From assembly GCA_947449125.1 (NCBI GenBank), contig CANFQR010000026.1, positions 1 through 10,017 of the forward strand: a DNA stretch of 10,017 nucleotides. Direction: 5' to 3'. Source of the DNA: Bacteroidota bacterium. GTDB taxonomy: Bacteria; Bacteroidota; Bacteroidia; B-17B0; Aurantibacillaceae. Below, one piece after another: positions 1 to 6,170 of the stretch; within the stretch, counting starts at the first letter, position 1, and each line of letters opens with the position of its first letter. The notes below the pieces were generated by a model. The model saw only the letters and a program-made list of their open reading frames with translations. It did not search any database and was not told where the DNA came from. A program made the position numbers and the translations under genes.

Positions 1-29
1 ATAATAAAACATGTTCTTTTTGAACTAAT

Positions 30-1115
30 TTAATTGGCAACTTCCGTCTTTCCGGCGTTAAATATAGCAACTTGCTGGGCTACATTTTTTGCCAAATCCA
101 TAAATGCCAAAGCTTGAGATGTATTTTCTTGCATAACAGCCGGACGGCCTGCGTCAGCAGCTTCACGAACGCTTTGTATTAAAGGTAATTGAGCCAACAA
201 AGGTAATTTTAATTCTTGTGCAAGATTTTTTACCCCATCTTTTCCAAAAATATAATATTTGTTATCCGGCAATTCTGAAGGTGTAAACCACGACATGTTT
301 TCGACTAATCCTAATATTGGCACATTTAAAGCGGGCAACTCAAACAATGCAATTCCTTTACGTGCGTCTGATATAGCCACCTCTTGAGGAGTGCACACTA
401 CAACAGCTCCTGTTAAAGGAACCTGACTGCATAAACTTATTTGGATATCACCGGTGCCAGGCGGAAGATCGACGATTAAATAATCCAACTCTCCCCAAAC
501 CGTATCATAAAACAACTGTGATAAAGCTTTACTTGCCATTGGCCCTCTCAAAGCAACAACCTGACCTGGCCCTGCCAAAAAGCCAACTGAATTTATTTTA
601 ACGCCATAACTTTCTACTGGCGCCATTTTTTTTTGTCCGTTAAACTCTCCAGGTCCTGGCGCATCACGCTCAACGCCAAACATAATATGTTGCGACGGCC
701 CGTAAATATCGGCATCTACCAAACCTACTTTAGCCCCCAAACGAGCTAAACCTAAAGCAAGATTTGCAGCAACAGTACTTTTTCCCACACCACCTTTTCC
801 ACTTGCAACAGCAATTATGTTTTTTACATCACGCAGGGTTGTTTCATCTTTTTCTTTTTTAGATGTAACCGTGGCCGTCATGTTTATTTTAACTTTAGCT
901 TCTTTGTCAACATAATGTAAAACGGCATTCATACAAGCATTATGTATCATGTCTTTCATAGGACATGCTGGGGTAGTTAACACAATAGTAAATTCAATGT
1001 TTTTACCCTCAATTTTTACATCCTTTACCATATTAAGCGTAACCAAATCCTTTTTTAAGTCAGGATCGTCAACATAACTTAACGCGCTTAAAACCTGTTC
1101 AACCGTAATTTCCAT
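30..1115 (-). CDS. mrp: Mrp/ApbC family iron-sulfur cluster carrier ATPase
   Basis: Cytoplasmic P-loop ATPase of the Mrp/ApbC/NBP35 group, which in characterised relatives binds an Fe-S cluster and passes it to apo-proteins. At 361 residues it has the usual two-domain bacterial length. Residues 2-80 form a MIP18/DUF59 domain with the typical TTPACPMKD stretch (Cys51, and Cys61 just after). Residues 105-113 are a deviant Walker A (SGKGGVGKS). Residues 133-140 (DADIYGPS) and 212-222 (LIVDLPPGTGD) are the other nucleotide-binding motifs. The C-terminal CxxC that carries the cluster in many Mrp proteins is missing: after VENMSWF comes TPSELPDNKYYIFGK with no cysteine. I recall this as the usual form in Bacteroidota, so it is probably a lineage trait and not damage. 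The ATG at 1113-1115 begins the normal DUF59 N-terminus. A 57-base gap separates it from the lipoprotein gene upstream, so co-transcription is possible. Confidence 0.95.
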   Translation of the reverse strand: MEITVEQVLSALSYVDDPDLKKDLVTLNMVKDVKIEGKNIEFTIVLTTPACPMKDMIHNACMNAVLHYVDKEAKVKINMTATVTSKKEKDETTLRDVKNIIAVASGKGGVGKSTVAANLALGLARLGAKVGLVDADIYGPSQHIMFGVERDAPGPGEFNGQKKMAPVESYGVKINSVGFLAGPGQVVALRGPMASKALSQLFYDTVWGELDYLIVDLPPGTGDIQISLCSQVPLTGAVVVCTPQEVAISDARKGIALFELPALNVPILGLVENMSWFTPSELPDNKYYIFGKDGVKNLAQELKLPLLAQLPLIQSVREAADAGRPAVMQENTSQALAFMDLAKNVAQQVAIFNAGKTEVAN

Positions 1116-1140
1116 AAAATGCTTTTAATATCTCAATACT

Positions 1141-1165
1141 TAAAATCAAAAATTAATTGATTTTA
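1141..1165 (-). terminator. AT-rich hairpin between the small lipoprotein gene and mrp
   Basis: TAAAATCAA (1141-1149) and TTGATTTTA (1157-1165) form a perfect 9-bp stem around a 7-base loop, 8 bases past the stop of the 68-residue lipoprotein gene and 26 bases before the mrp start. The stem has only one G-C pair and no clean U-tract follows on the minus strand. It could be a weak terminator or attenuator, or a chance AT palindrome. Confidence 0.25.
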
Positions 1166-1172
1166 GTTAACT

Positions 1173-1379
1173 CTATTGCCCTTTTTTTGTAGTATCTACT
1201 ATTGCCGATACACCGGTTAAAGTTTCCACTTCTGCAATAGCACTTTTAATAGAATTTGCAATTGAGTCTTGAACTTCTTTAGCCCGTGAATGCATGGTAT
1301 CTTTGCTTTCGGCAGCCTTTCCGCAAGAAACCAGAATTAATAATAAACCAAATGTAAACAACAAGATAATTTTTTTCAT
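1173..1379 (-). CDS. small predicted lipoprotein (68 aa)
   Basis: Unrecognised short envelope protein. It starts MKKIILLF, followed by a hydrophobic stretch and a lipobox LVSC at residues 16-19, so signal peptidase II should cleave before Cys19 and leave a mature peptide of about 50 residues. The remainder is polar and probably helical (residues 22-52), with DSIANSIKSAIAEVE and a VDTT near the end. These features line up with the neighbouring 81-residue lipoprotein (Cys-Gly, a helical segment with a DS pair, then VDTT), so the two may be an old tandem duplication. The start follows a strong terminator of the upstream gene, so it probably has its own promoter. The minus strand carries TATCTTTA at 1398-1405, seven of eight bases of the Bacteroidota -7 box, but I see no good -33 element. 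No function can be assigned. Confidence 0.7.
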   Translation of the reverse strand: MKKIILLFTFGLLLILVSCGKAAESKDTMHSRAKEVQDSIANSIKSAIAEVETLTGVSAIVDTTKKGQ

Positions 1380-1397
1380 AACTCTAAATTTTGATTG

Positions 1398-1405
1398 TAA
1401 AGATA
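1398..1405 (-). promoter_or_regulatory. possible -7 promoter element for the 68-aa lipoprotein gene
   Basis: On the minus strand this reads TATCTTTA, matching the Bacteroidota -7 consensus TAnnTTTG at all fixed positions but the last. It lies 18 bases upstream of the start codon, after the terminator of the preceding gene. No TTG-type -33 element is visible at the right distance, so support is weak. Confidence 0.3.
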
Positions 1406-1455
1406 GGAATAAAAATTCCTCATTATTAAGTGTGACTATTATTTAAAAACAGAAA

Positions 1456-1480
1456 GGCCCTTGAGCAATGCTCAAGGGCC
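1456..1480 (-). terminator. strong intrinsic terminator after the 81-aa lipoprotein gene
   Basis: GGCCCTTGAGC (1456-1466) and GCTCAAGGGCC (1470-1480) form a perfect 11-bp GC-rich stem with a 3-base loop. Read on the minus strand the hairpin is followed by TTTCTGTTTTT, a good U-rich tail. It lies 28 bases after the stop codon at 1509 and separates the two lipoprotein genes into different transcripts. Confidence 0.88.
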
Positions 1481-1508
1481 AATCAGCTAACTAACTAAAC
1501 ACAAACAA

Positions 1509-1754
1509 TTAGTGACCGTGATTTTCTGCAGCAGCAGTTTCAGTAGTTGCAGCAGCAGTTTCAGTAGTTGCAGCAGTTGTATCAACTGTAGCTTCCATAG
1601 TTGCAGCAGCAGCTAAAGAATCAGCAACTCTAGCTGAATCAGCTTTACGTTGAGCTTCAGCTTCCATTTTAGCTTTTTCGTCAGCAGAAGGACCACATGC
1701 AACAAAAGATGTAGCTAATGCAGCTACTGCGATAATTGAGAATACTTTTTTCAT
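1509..1754 (-). CDS. small predicted lipoprotein with Ala/Thr-rich repeat tail (81 aa)
   Basis: Small envelope lipoprotein of unknown role. The signal peptide runs MKKVFSIIAVAALATSF into VAC-G, so Cys20 is the likely lipidated residue; the lipobox is slightly loose (FVAC). Residues 22-55 are charged and alanine-rich (ADEKAKMEAEAQRKADSA, then VADSLAAA), strongly helical and possibly coiled coil. Residues 57-76 are low complexity: VDTTAA followed by two exact copies of a 7-residue Thr/Glu/Ala unit, encoded by a 21-bp tandem repeat. The protein ends ENHGH, with two histidines. It has its own strong terminator and is transcribed divergently from the sigma factor gene across a 222-base gap. Its upstream region shares GGGTTACT with that gene, which makes it a candidate target of the sigma factor. 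A structural or periplasm-spanning role would fit, but nothing specific is shown. Confidence 0.8.
   Translation of the reverse strand: MKKVFSIIAVAALATSFVACGPSADEKAKMEAEAQRKADSARVADSLAAAATMEATVDTTAATTETAAATTETAAAENHGH
1528..1569 (-). repeat. 21-bp perfect tandem repeat, two copies, inside the lipoprotein gene
   Basis: The plus-strand unit GCAGCAGCAGTTTCAGTAGT plus one T occurs at 1528-1548 and again without change at 1549-1569. A shorter degraded third copy begins at 1570. It encodes the Thr-Glu-Thr-Ala repeats of the lipoprotein tail at about residues 63-76. The unit is a multiple of three, so copy-number change would keep the frame. Confidence 0.9.
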
Positions 1755-1803
1755 TTTAATTTTTTTATTGGTTAATTTTATATTGATTCCTTTTTTTAAA
1801 ATT

Positions 1804-1811
1804 AGTAACCC
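1804..1811 (-). promoter_or_regulatory. GGGTTACT motif upstream of the 81-aa lipoprotein gene
   Basis: The minus strand reads GGGTTACT followed by AATTTTA, 49 bases before the lipoprotein start codon. The same 8-mer stands before the divergent sigma factor gene on the opposite strand. It may be a promoter element recognised by that sigma factor. The TAATTTTA overlapping its end also resembles a housekeeping -7 box (TAnnTTTG with the last base changed), so the two readings compete. Confidence 0.35.
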
Positions 1812-1931
1812 AAAAAAATAATTTTTTTTTGAAAAAATTCATAAGTGTTTGTTTTTCAGTTAAATAATTTTGTTTTACGTAAATTATATTCTAAACAACT
1901 AATCTAATTTTTTATAAAATAATTTTAAAAA

Positions 1932-1939
1932 GGGTTACT
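1932..1939 (+). promoter_or_regulatory. GGGTTACT motif upstream of the sigma factor gene
   Basis: GGGTTACT is followed by TTTATCG and lies 37 bases before the sigma factor ATG. It repeats the motif found at 1804-1811 on the other strand of the same intergenic region, which would fit autoregulation of an ECF-type sigma factor. TACTTTTA here also matches seven of eight positions of the general Bacteroidota -7 box, so a plain housekeeping promoter is the alternative. Confidence 0.35.
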
Positions 1940-1976
1940 TTTATCGTTTAACAGTATTAATCCAAACAAAGCTCTT

Positions 1977-2591
1977 ATGTCAAAAAGCAAAGTTGCGTTC
2001 TCAGACATCGAACTAATTAATGGTTTGCGAAGCGGCAACAACGAACTAATAAGTGTTTTGTATAAAAAATATTATACTGTCGTTCTTAAATTTATTGTAA
2101 ACAATAGTGGTTCACAAGAAGCCGCACAAGACATTTACCAGGAAACAATAATTGTTTTATATGAAAATGTCCAAAAACCCGAATTCGAATTAAACTGTCA
2201 GCTTCAAACCTACATCTATTCTGTAGCCAAAAGATTGTGGCTGAAGCACCTTAAAAAAAATAACAAAACATTTTTATTAAAAGAAGAAGAAGAAGACGAT
2301 TTGATAGATGTAAGCGAAGAGATGGATGATTATTTGAATAAAGAGGTTGAGTTTGAAAAAATGAATAGGGCCCTTACCGAACTTGGCGAGCCTTGCACCA
2401 CCTTAATAAAAGATTTTTACGTTCAAAAATTAAGTATGGACGAAATAGCAGAAAAATTTGGGTACACAAATGCAGATAATGCAAAAAACCAAAAGTACAA
2501 GTGTTTACAACGATTAAAAAAATATTTTTTTGAAATAGTACCAATTGATAATAATAATAGTGAGAGATATGAGAGTAACAGATTTATTTGA
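1977..2591 (+). CDS. ECF-type RNA polymerase sigma factor (sigma-70 family)
   Basis: Alternative sigma factor of 204 residues with only regions 2 and 4, the ECF arrangement. Residues 8-100 are region 2: LINGLRSGNNELISVLYKKY, then AAQDIYQETIIVLYENV, then LQTYIYSVAKRLWLKHLKK, the usual core-binding and -10 recognition helices. An acidic linker follows (runs of Glu and Asp, about residues 101-130). Region 4 is at about 132-190, with LTELGEPCTTLIKDFYVQ and then the helix-turn-helix LSMDEIAEKFGYTNADNAKN, which would read the -35 element. The gene overlaps the next one by 23 bases from that gene's ATG. That neighbour encodes a membrane protein with an anti-sigma-like N-terminus, the usual partner arrangement. 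ATG 1977 is the first in-frame start and gives a complete region 2. GGGTTACT 37 bases upstream may be its own promoter element. Target genes are unknown apart from the candidate divergent lipoprotein. Confidence 0.9.
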   Translation: MSKSKVAFSDIELINGLRSGNNELISVLYKKYYTVVLKFIVNNSGSQEAAQDIYQETIIVLYENVQKPEFELNCQLQTYIYSVAKRLWLKHLKKNNKTFLLKEEEEDDLIDVSEEMDDYLNKEVEFEKMNRALTELGEPCTTLIKDFYVQKLSMDEIAEKFGYTNADNAKNQKYKCLQRLKKYFFEIVPIDNNNSERYESNRFI

Positions 2592-3657
2592 TGATTATTT
2601 AAACGGGCAATTAAGTGTTGATGAAGTCGCCCAGTTTGAAAATAAATTACAAGAAGACGCTTTATTTTCTGAAGCATTTAACAAACATAAAGTTTTAATA
2701 GCAACTTTAAATAAAGCAGAAAAGAGAGCGGCCTTTAAACATAAACTTAAGGCTATACATGCCAATGCATTTGGTAATGATTCCAGAATAATTTCGATAA
2801 AAGAAGAAACCACTACCAAACGTTATTTTAAAAGTTTTGCTTTTGCGGCCAGCGTTGCTGTTATAGCAGTATTAAGCACCATTGCTGTTCTAAGTACCGG
2901 TGGCTATCTGTTAAAAAAACAAAGCAACCAAATAACAGACTTAATGCGTGAAATAATTAACCTAAAAGTATCTAATGAAGTAATAACCGAAAACTTGGCC
3001 AAAGGCAAACACAAAGCTGTTTATGCCCCCGCAAACCTTGAAGGAAGTGCATTTGCCTTAAATAATTTAGGGTATATTATTACAAGTTCGCACATGGTAA
3101 AAGGGGCAGATAGTATTTTTATTCAAAATAATTACTTAGACAGAACTCTAGCTAGAGTTGTACTTATTGACCCAAAACTAGATTTGGCAATTTTAAAAAT
3201 TATTAATTCTGAAATTACTCAAGCCTGGAAAGTTCCATTTGCCATTATTGAAACCCCAACTGATATAGGAGAAAAAGTATACACACTTGGCTACCCAAGA
3301 AAAGATATGGTTTACGGCGAAGGTTCATTAAGCTCGCTAAGCGGCTACTCAAACGACACTTCTATGTACCAAATTTCTATACCGGTTAATCCCGGAAACA
3401 GCGGTGGACCCTTATTAAACGACCAGGGAAATGTAATTGGCGTTATCAGAGGCAAAATAACAGGAGCAGAAGCCACGGGTTTTGCAATAAAAGCAAACGA
3501 AATAGTAAACTCCATTTCCACTTTAGCTGCCGACAGTTTAAAAAACGATTTATTTGCCTTTAATAAAAAACAATCATTAAAAAATCTTAAGAGAACAGAG
3601 CAAATTAAACGCATAAACCCATACGTGTTTAATGTATTGGTTTATAAAAGAGACTGA
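2569..3657 (+). CDS. membrane protein: anti-sigma-like N-terminus fused to an HtrA-like serine protease domain
   Basis: One-pass membrane protein of 362 residues. Residues 1-60 (MRVTDLFDDYLNGQLS, then EVAQFENKLQEDALFSEAF) resemble the short helical N-terminus of Bacteroidota anti-sigma factors, without a zinc-binding Cys/His set. Residues 88-115 are a transmembrane helix, 116-145 a possible coiled-coil linker. Residues 155-310 are a trypsin-like S1C domain of the DegS/HtrA kind. The catalytic triad appears intact: His175 in ITSSHMVKGA, Asp205 in DPKLDLAILKI, Ser278 in NPGNSGGPLL. There is no PDZ domain; the end is a basic tail. The N-terminus should be cytoplasmic and the protease outside. 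I chose ATG 2569; an in-frame TTG at 2545 adds eight residues (MIIIIVRD) but looks less likely. Overlap with the sigma gene suggests coupled translation. The protease assignment is firm; the anti-sigma role is inferred from position and a weak sequence likeness. Confidence 0.88.
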   Translation: MRVTDLFDDYLNGQLSVDEVAQFENKLQEDALFSEAFNKHKVLIATLNKAEKRAAFKHKLKAIHANAFGNDSRIISIKEETTTKRYFKSFAFAASVAVIAVLSTIAVLSTGGYLLKKQSNQITDLMREIINLKVSNEVITENLAKGKHKAVYAPANLEGSAFALNNLGYIITSSHMVKGADSIFIQNNYLDRTLARVVLIDPKLDLAILKIINSEITQAWKVPFAIIETPTDIGEKVYTLGYPRKDMVYGEGSLSSLSGYSNDTSMYQISIPVNPGNSGGPLLNDQGNVIGVIRGKITGAEATGFAIKANEIVNSISTLAADSLKNDLFAFNKKQSLKNLKRTEQIKRINPYVFNVLVYKRD

Positions 3658-3847
3658 TTTTTGTAAAAATTAAAAACAATTTTTTCCAAAAACAGAAAAG
3701 CGTAAGCGGCTGAAAGTTAACTTATTGAGACAGAAATAAAAAAATAGTTAACCGGTTATAAAACGTTTAATTAACAAGAAAAACCTCAAATTGCGATTTA
3801 GCATTTTTTTTTATCATAATAAATAAAGTTATTAACAATTATATTGT

Positions 3848-3855
3848 TAGATTTG
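3848..3855 (+). promoter_or_regulatory. Bacteroidota -7 promoter element for the 145-aa gene
   Basis: TAGATTTG is a perfect match to the Bacteroidota -7 consensus TAnnTTTG, 17 bases before the ATG at 3873. Transcription would begin about 5-8 bases later, leaving a leader of roughly ten bases. No clear TTG -33 element stands at the expected distance upstream. Confidence 0.5.
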
Positions 3856-3872
3856 TACAAAATAATTTAAAC

Positions 3873-4310
3873 ATGTTTGAGATCTTAAAACACTTTGAAT
3901 CAAAATACGGCACCTTAAAGAAAAAAGGGTTGCGAATTGAAGGTTTATCAATGATAGACCCTAAAAGAAAAAAACATGTTATCATGATTAGTAAACCATT
4001 TATTTTTGACAACCGTCTGTTGCCTAAAACATATGAAGGCCTAGACATTAAAGCAAAAATAGAAGGTGGCTTACCAAAAGAATTTGCCATAAATAAAGAC
4101 TCAGCTCAAAAAGAGTATGTTTGGGCGCCAAACAAATTTGAAAAATATGTTGACCGTTGCTCTGAAGAAATCAGAAAACAATTTGGCAACCCAGATATGA
4201 GCAGAAAAGATATGCTTGATGCATTAGCTTTTGGAAATTTTGAAGAACACAAAAAGAAAAGTTTACAACTAATGGCCGAGGGAAAAATACCTCCTTTTAA
4301 ATTAAATTAA
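3873..4310 (+). CDS. conserved-looking cytoplasmic protein of unknown function (145 aa)
   Basis: I do not recognise this family. The protein has no signal peptide or membrane segment and is rich in lysine and charged residues, so it should be cytoplasmic. Residues 1-60 could be a small alpha/beta domain (FEILKHFESKYGTLKKKGLR, then DPKRKKHVIMISKPFIFDN). Residues 60-90 contain GLDIKAKIEGGLPKEF, and 95-145 are mainly helical (NKFEKYVDRCSEEIRKQFG, then DMLDALAFGNFEEHKKKS), ending IPPFKLN. It has a single cysteine, in DRCSEE. The gene stands alone: its own -7 box lies 17 bases upstream and a strong hairpin terminator about 70 bases downstream. Base composition and codon use look like the surrounding genes, so a recent import is not suggested. 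The coding call is well supported by length, start and flanking signals; function is open. Confidence 0.8.
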   Translation: MFEILKHFESKYGTLKKKGLRIEGLSMIDPKRKKHVIMISKPFIFDNRLLPKTYEGLDIKAKIEGGLPKEFAINKDSAQKEYVWAPNKFEKYVDRCSEEIRKQFGNPDMSRKDMLDALAFGNFEEHKKKSLQLMAEGKIPPFKLN

Positions 4311-4381
4311 TATATCTTCTTTACAATAGTAAGTAGCACAATTGTCATAATTAAGGGTTAAACAATTTGTTACTTTGGTTC

Positions 4382-4410
4382 AAAAAAGTCGGGTGGTTAC
4401 CGGCTTTTTT
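4382..4410. terminator. bidirectional intrinsic terminator between convergent genes
   Basis: AAAAAAGTCGG (4382-4392) pairs with CCGGCTTTTTT (4400-4410) around a 7-base loop, an 11-bp stem with one G-U pair. A T-run follows on the plus strand, and the A-run at the other foot gives a U-tract on the minus strand. It lies between the convergent 145-residue gene and the DUF4286 gene and can end both transcripts. Confidence 0.85.
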
Positions 4411-4466
4411 GTTTTAATGCTGTTTTTAAATTGCAAAAAAATTATAGCTGCCTCTCCAAGCCAACA

Positions 4467-4769
4467 CTAATCAATAATCTGCAAAAGAGTTCTAAAAGCC
4501 GTGTATTTATTTTCAAATTTTATTTTTGATTCGGCTTGTAAACCGGGTGCGTACTCTTTCTGATATTTTTCAATATCTAACATTTCTAAAAATTTATATT
4601 GTACAGAATAGGTGTGCCCTTCGTCCTCAACATACAACACTTTTACCAACTGGCTATCAATAAAACAACCTGTTTTCATCACATCTGGAATATGTGTTTC
4701 TTTCATCCACTTTAACCATTCGGTGTGAACATCGTCAGAAACATTTACGGTAACATTATATATATACAT
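4467..4769 (-). CDS. DUF4286 family protein (100 aa)
   Basis: Small cytoplasmic protein whose start MYIYNVTVNV, followed by EWLKWMKETHIPDVMKTGCF, is characteristic of DUF4286, a family I know mainly from Bacteroidota and without an assigned biochemical role. The full family length is present. The pattern of strand, helix, strand, strand (SYSVQYKF-like segment at about 53-60), helix (IEKYQKEYAP) and a final strand suggests a small ferredoxin-like or dimeric alpha-beta barrel fold, but that is inference. It is a single-gene unit, divergent from tyrS across 117 bases and ending at the shared bidirectional terminator. TATTTTTA in the minus strand close upstream is a possible -7 box but has no -33 partner at normal spacing. 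Confidence 0.85.
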   Translation of the reverse strand: MYIYNVTVNVSDDVHTEWLKWMKETHIPDVMKTGCFIDSQLVKVLYVEDEGHTYSVQYKFLEMLDIEKYQKEYAPGLQAESKIKFENKYTAFRTLLQIID

Positions 4770-4886
4770 AAGCAGCCCTAATATAAAAATAATTCTGCTT
4801 GCCCGCTTTTCTGTTCAACACTTATTCGTTGGTATAATATTTGTAAATTTACAGTTGTACTTTATACACTATAAGGCCACTTAAAA

Positions 4887-6167
4887 ATGAATACAGATTT
4901 TATTGAAGAACTGAGATGGAGAGGATTGCTTCATGACATGATGCCCGGAACAGAAGAACTGTTTAAAAAAGAAATTGTAACTGCATACATTGGCTTTGAC
5001 CCAACTGCCGACTCATTACACATAGGCAGTTTAGCCCAAATTTTTACGCTTATTCGTTTACAAAAAGCCGGCCACAAGCCAATTGCCTTAATTGGAGGCG
5101 CTACCGGCATGGTTGGAGACCCAAGTGGAAAATCGGCCGAGCGAAATTTACTTGACGAAGAAACTCTTAATAAAAATATTAACGGCGTAAAAACACAACT
5201 CCAAAAATTTTTAGACTTTAACAGCAGTGCTAATGGTGCCGAATTAGTTAACAACTACGAATGGATGAAAGAATACTCGTTTATACACTTTATTCGTGAT
5301 GTTGGCAAACACCTAACCGTTAGTTACATGATGGCAAAAGACTCCGTAAAAAACCGTCTCGAAAACGGCATGAGCTTTACAGAATTTAGCTATCAATTAT
5401 TACAAGCCTATGATTTTTACTATTTATACAAACATAAAAACTGTAAACTACAAATGGGCGGTTCAGACCAATGGGGCAACATTACCAGCGGCACAGAACT
5501 TATTCGCAGAAAAATTAACGGAGAGGCGTTTGGCTTAACAACCCAATTAATTAAAAAAGCCGATGGTACCAAATTTGGCAAAACCGAAACCGGAAACATT
5601 TGGTTAGACAAAACAAAAACATCGCCATATAAATTTTTTCAGTATTGGATTAATACTAGCGATGAAGATGCCAAAAACTTTATTAAAGTCTTTACTTTTT
5701 TACCTCAAAATACTATTAACGACTTAATAAGTGAACACGATAAAGACCCCGGCAAACGCATTTTACAAAAAACATTAACAAAAGAAATTACCTGCATGGT
5801 ACACAGCGAAGCCGATTACAACTCTGCTCTCGAAACCAGCAACATTTTATTTTCAGGCTCCTTATCTGACCTCGCCGCTTTAAACGAAGAAACATTTTTA
5901 GATGTGTTTGACGGCGTGCCCCAAGTTAACATTCACAAAAACGACCTCGCAGCCTCAATGAATGTTGTTGATTTTTTAGCCGAAAAAACTCAAGTACTTC
6001 CAAGCAAAAGCGAAGCAAGAAAATTAATTCAAGGCGGTGGCATTAGCATTAATAAAACCAAAATTGAATCAGTCGACCTGATAATTAACTCATCGTTTTT
6101 AATTAATAATAAGTACATCCTAATTCAAAAAGGTAAAAAAACTTATTTTTTATGTGTTGTTATTTAA
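4887..6167 (+). CDS. tyrS: tyrosine--tRNA ligase
   Basis: Cytoplasmic class I aminoacyl-tRNA synthetase that charges tRNA-Tyr with tyrosine. At 426 residues it matches the usual bacterial TyrRS length. The catalytic domain begins with [11 protein letters not shown] and the tyrosine site [15 protein letters not shown] (34-48). HIGS at 45-48 is the HIGH signature with its last residue changed, a common variation in Tyr[20 protein letters not shown] follows in the Rossmann domain, then [14 protein letters not shown] and [13 protein letters not shown] for substrate binding. The KMSKS loop is the TyrRS variant KFGKT at 229-233. From about residue 355, an S4 RNA-binding domain ([20 protein letters not shown], then GGGISIN) completes the protein. 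rpoN begins three bases after the stop, so they are almost certainly one operon. The promoter must lie in the 117 bases upstream; TAAATTTA at 4844-4851 is a weak candidate -7 box. Confidence 0.98.
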   Translation: MNTDFIEELRWRGLLHDMMPGTEELFKKEIVTAYIGFDPTADSLHIGSLAQIFTLIRLQKAGHKPIALIGGATGMVGDPSGKSAERNLLDEETLNKNINGVKTQLQKFLDFNSSANGAELVNNYEWMKEYSFIHFIRDVGKHLTVSYMMAKDSVKNRLENGMSFTEFSYQLLQAYDFYYLYKHKNCKLQMGGSDQWGNITSGTELIRRKINGEAFGLTTQLIKKADGTKFGKTETGNIWLDKTKTSPYKFFQYWINTSDEDAKNFIKVFTFLPQNTINDLISEHDKDPGKRILQKTLTKEITCMVHSEADYNSALETSNILFSGSLSDLAALNEETFLDVFDGVPQVNIHKNDLAASMNVVDFLAEKTQVLPSKSEARKLIQGGGISINKTKIESVDLIINSSFLINNKYILIQKGKKTYFLCVVI

Positions 6168-6170
6168 TTT

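Noticed and set aside
1..29. A possible start codon at 10-12 on the minus strand for a gene downstream of mrp
   Set aside because: Only four codons lie inside the window, too few to support a gene. A NifU-like neighbour is common after mrp in this phylum, but nothing here shows it.
2545..2568. TTG start giving an eight-residue N-terminal extension (MIIIIVRD) of the membrane protease
   Set aside because: The ATG at 2569 begins a typical anti-sigma-like N-terminus. The extension is a run of ATA codons inside the end of the sigma gene.
3665..3684. AAAAATT/AATTTTT hairpin just after the membrane protease gene
   Set aside because: The stem is entirely A-T and the T-run is part of the stem, so it is unlikely to work as a terminator.
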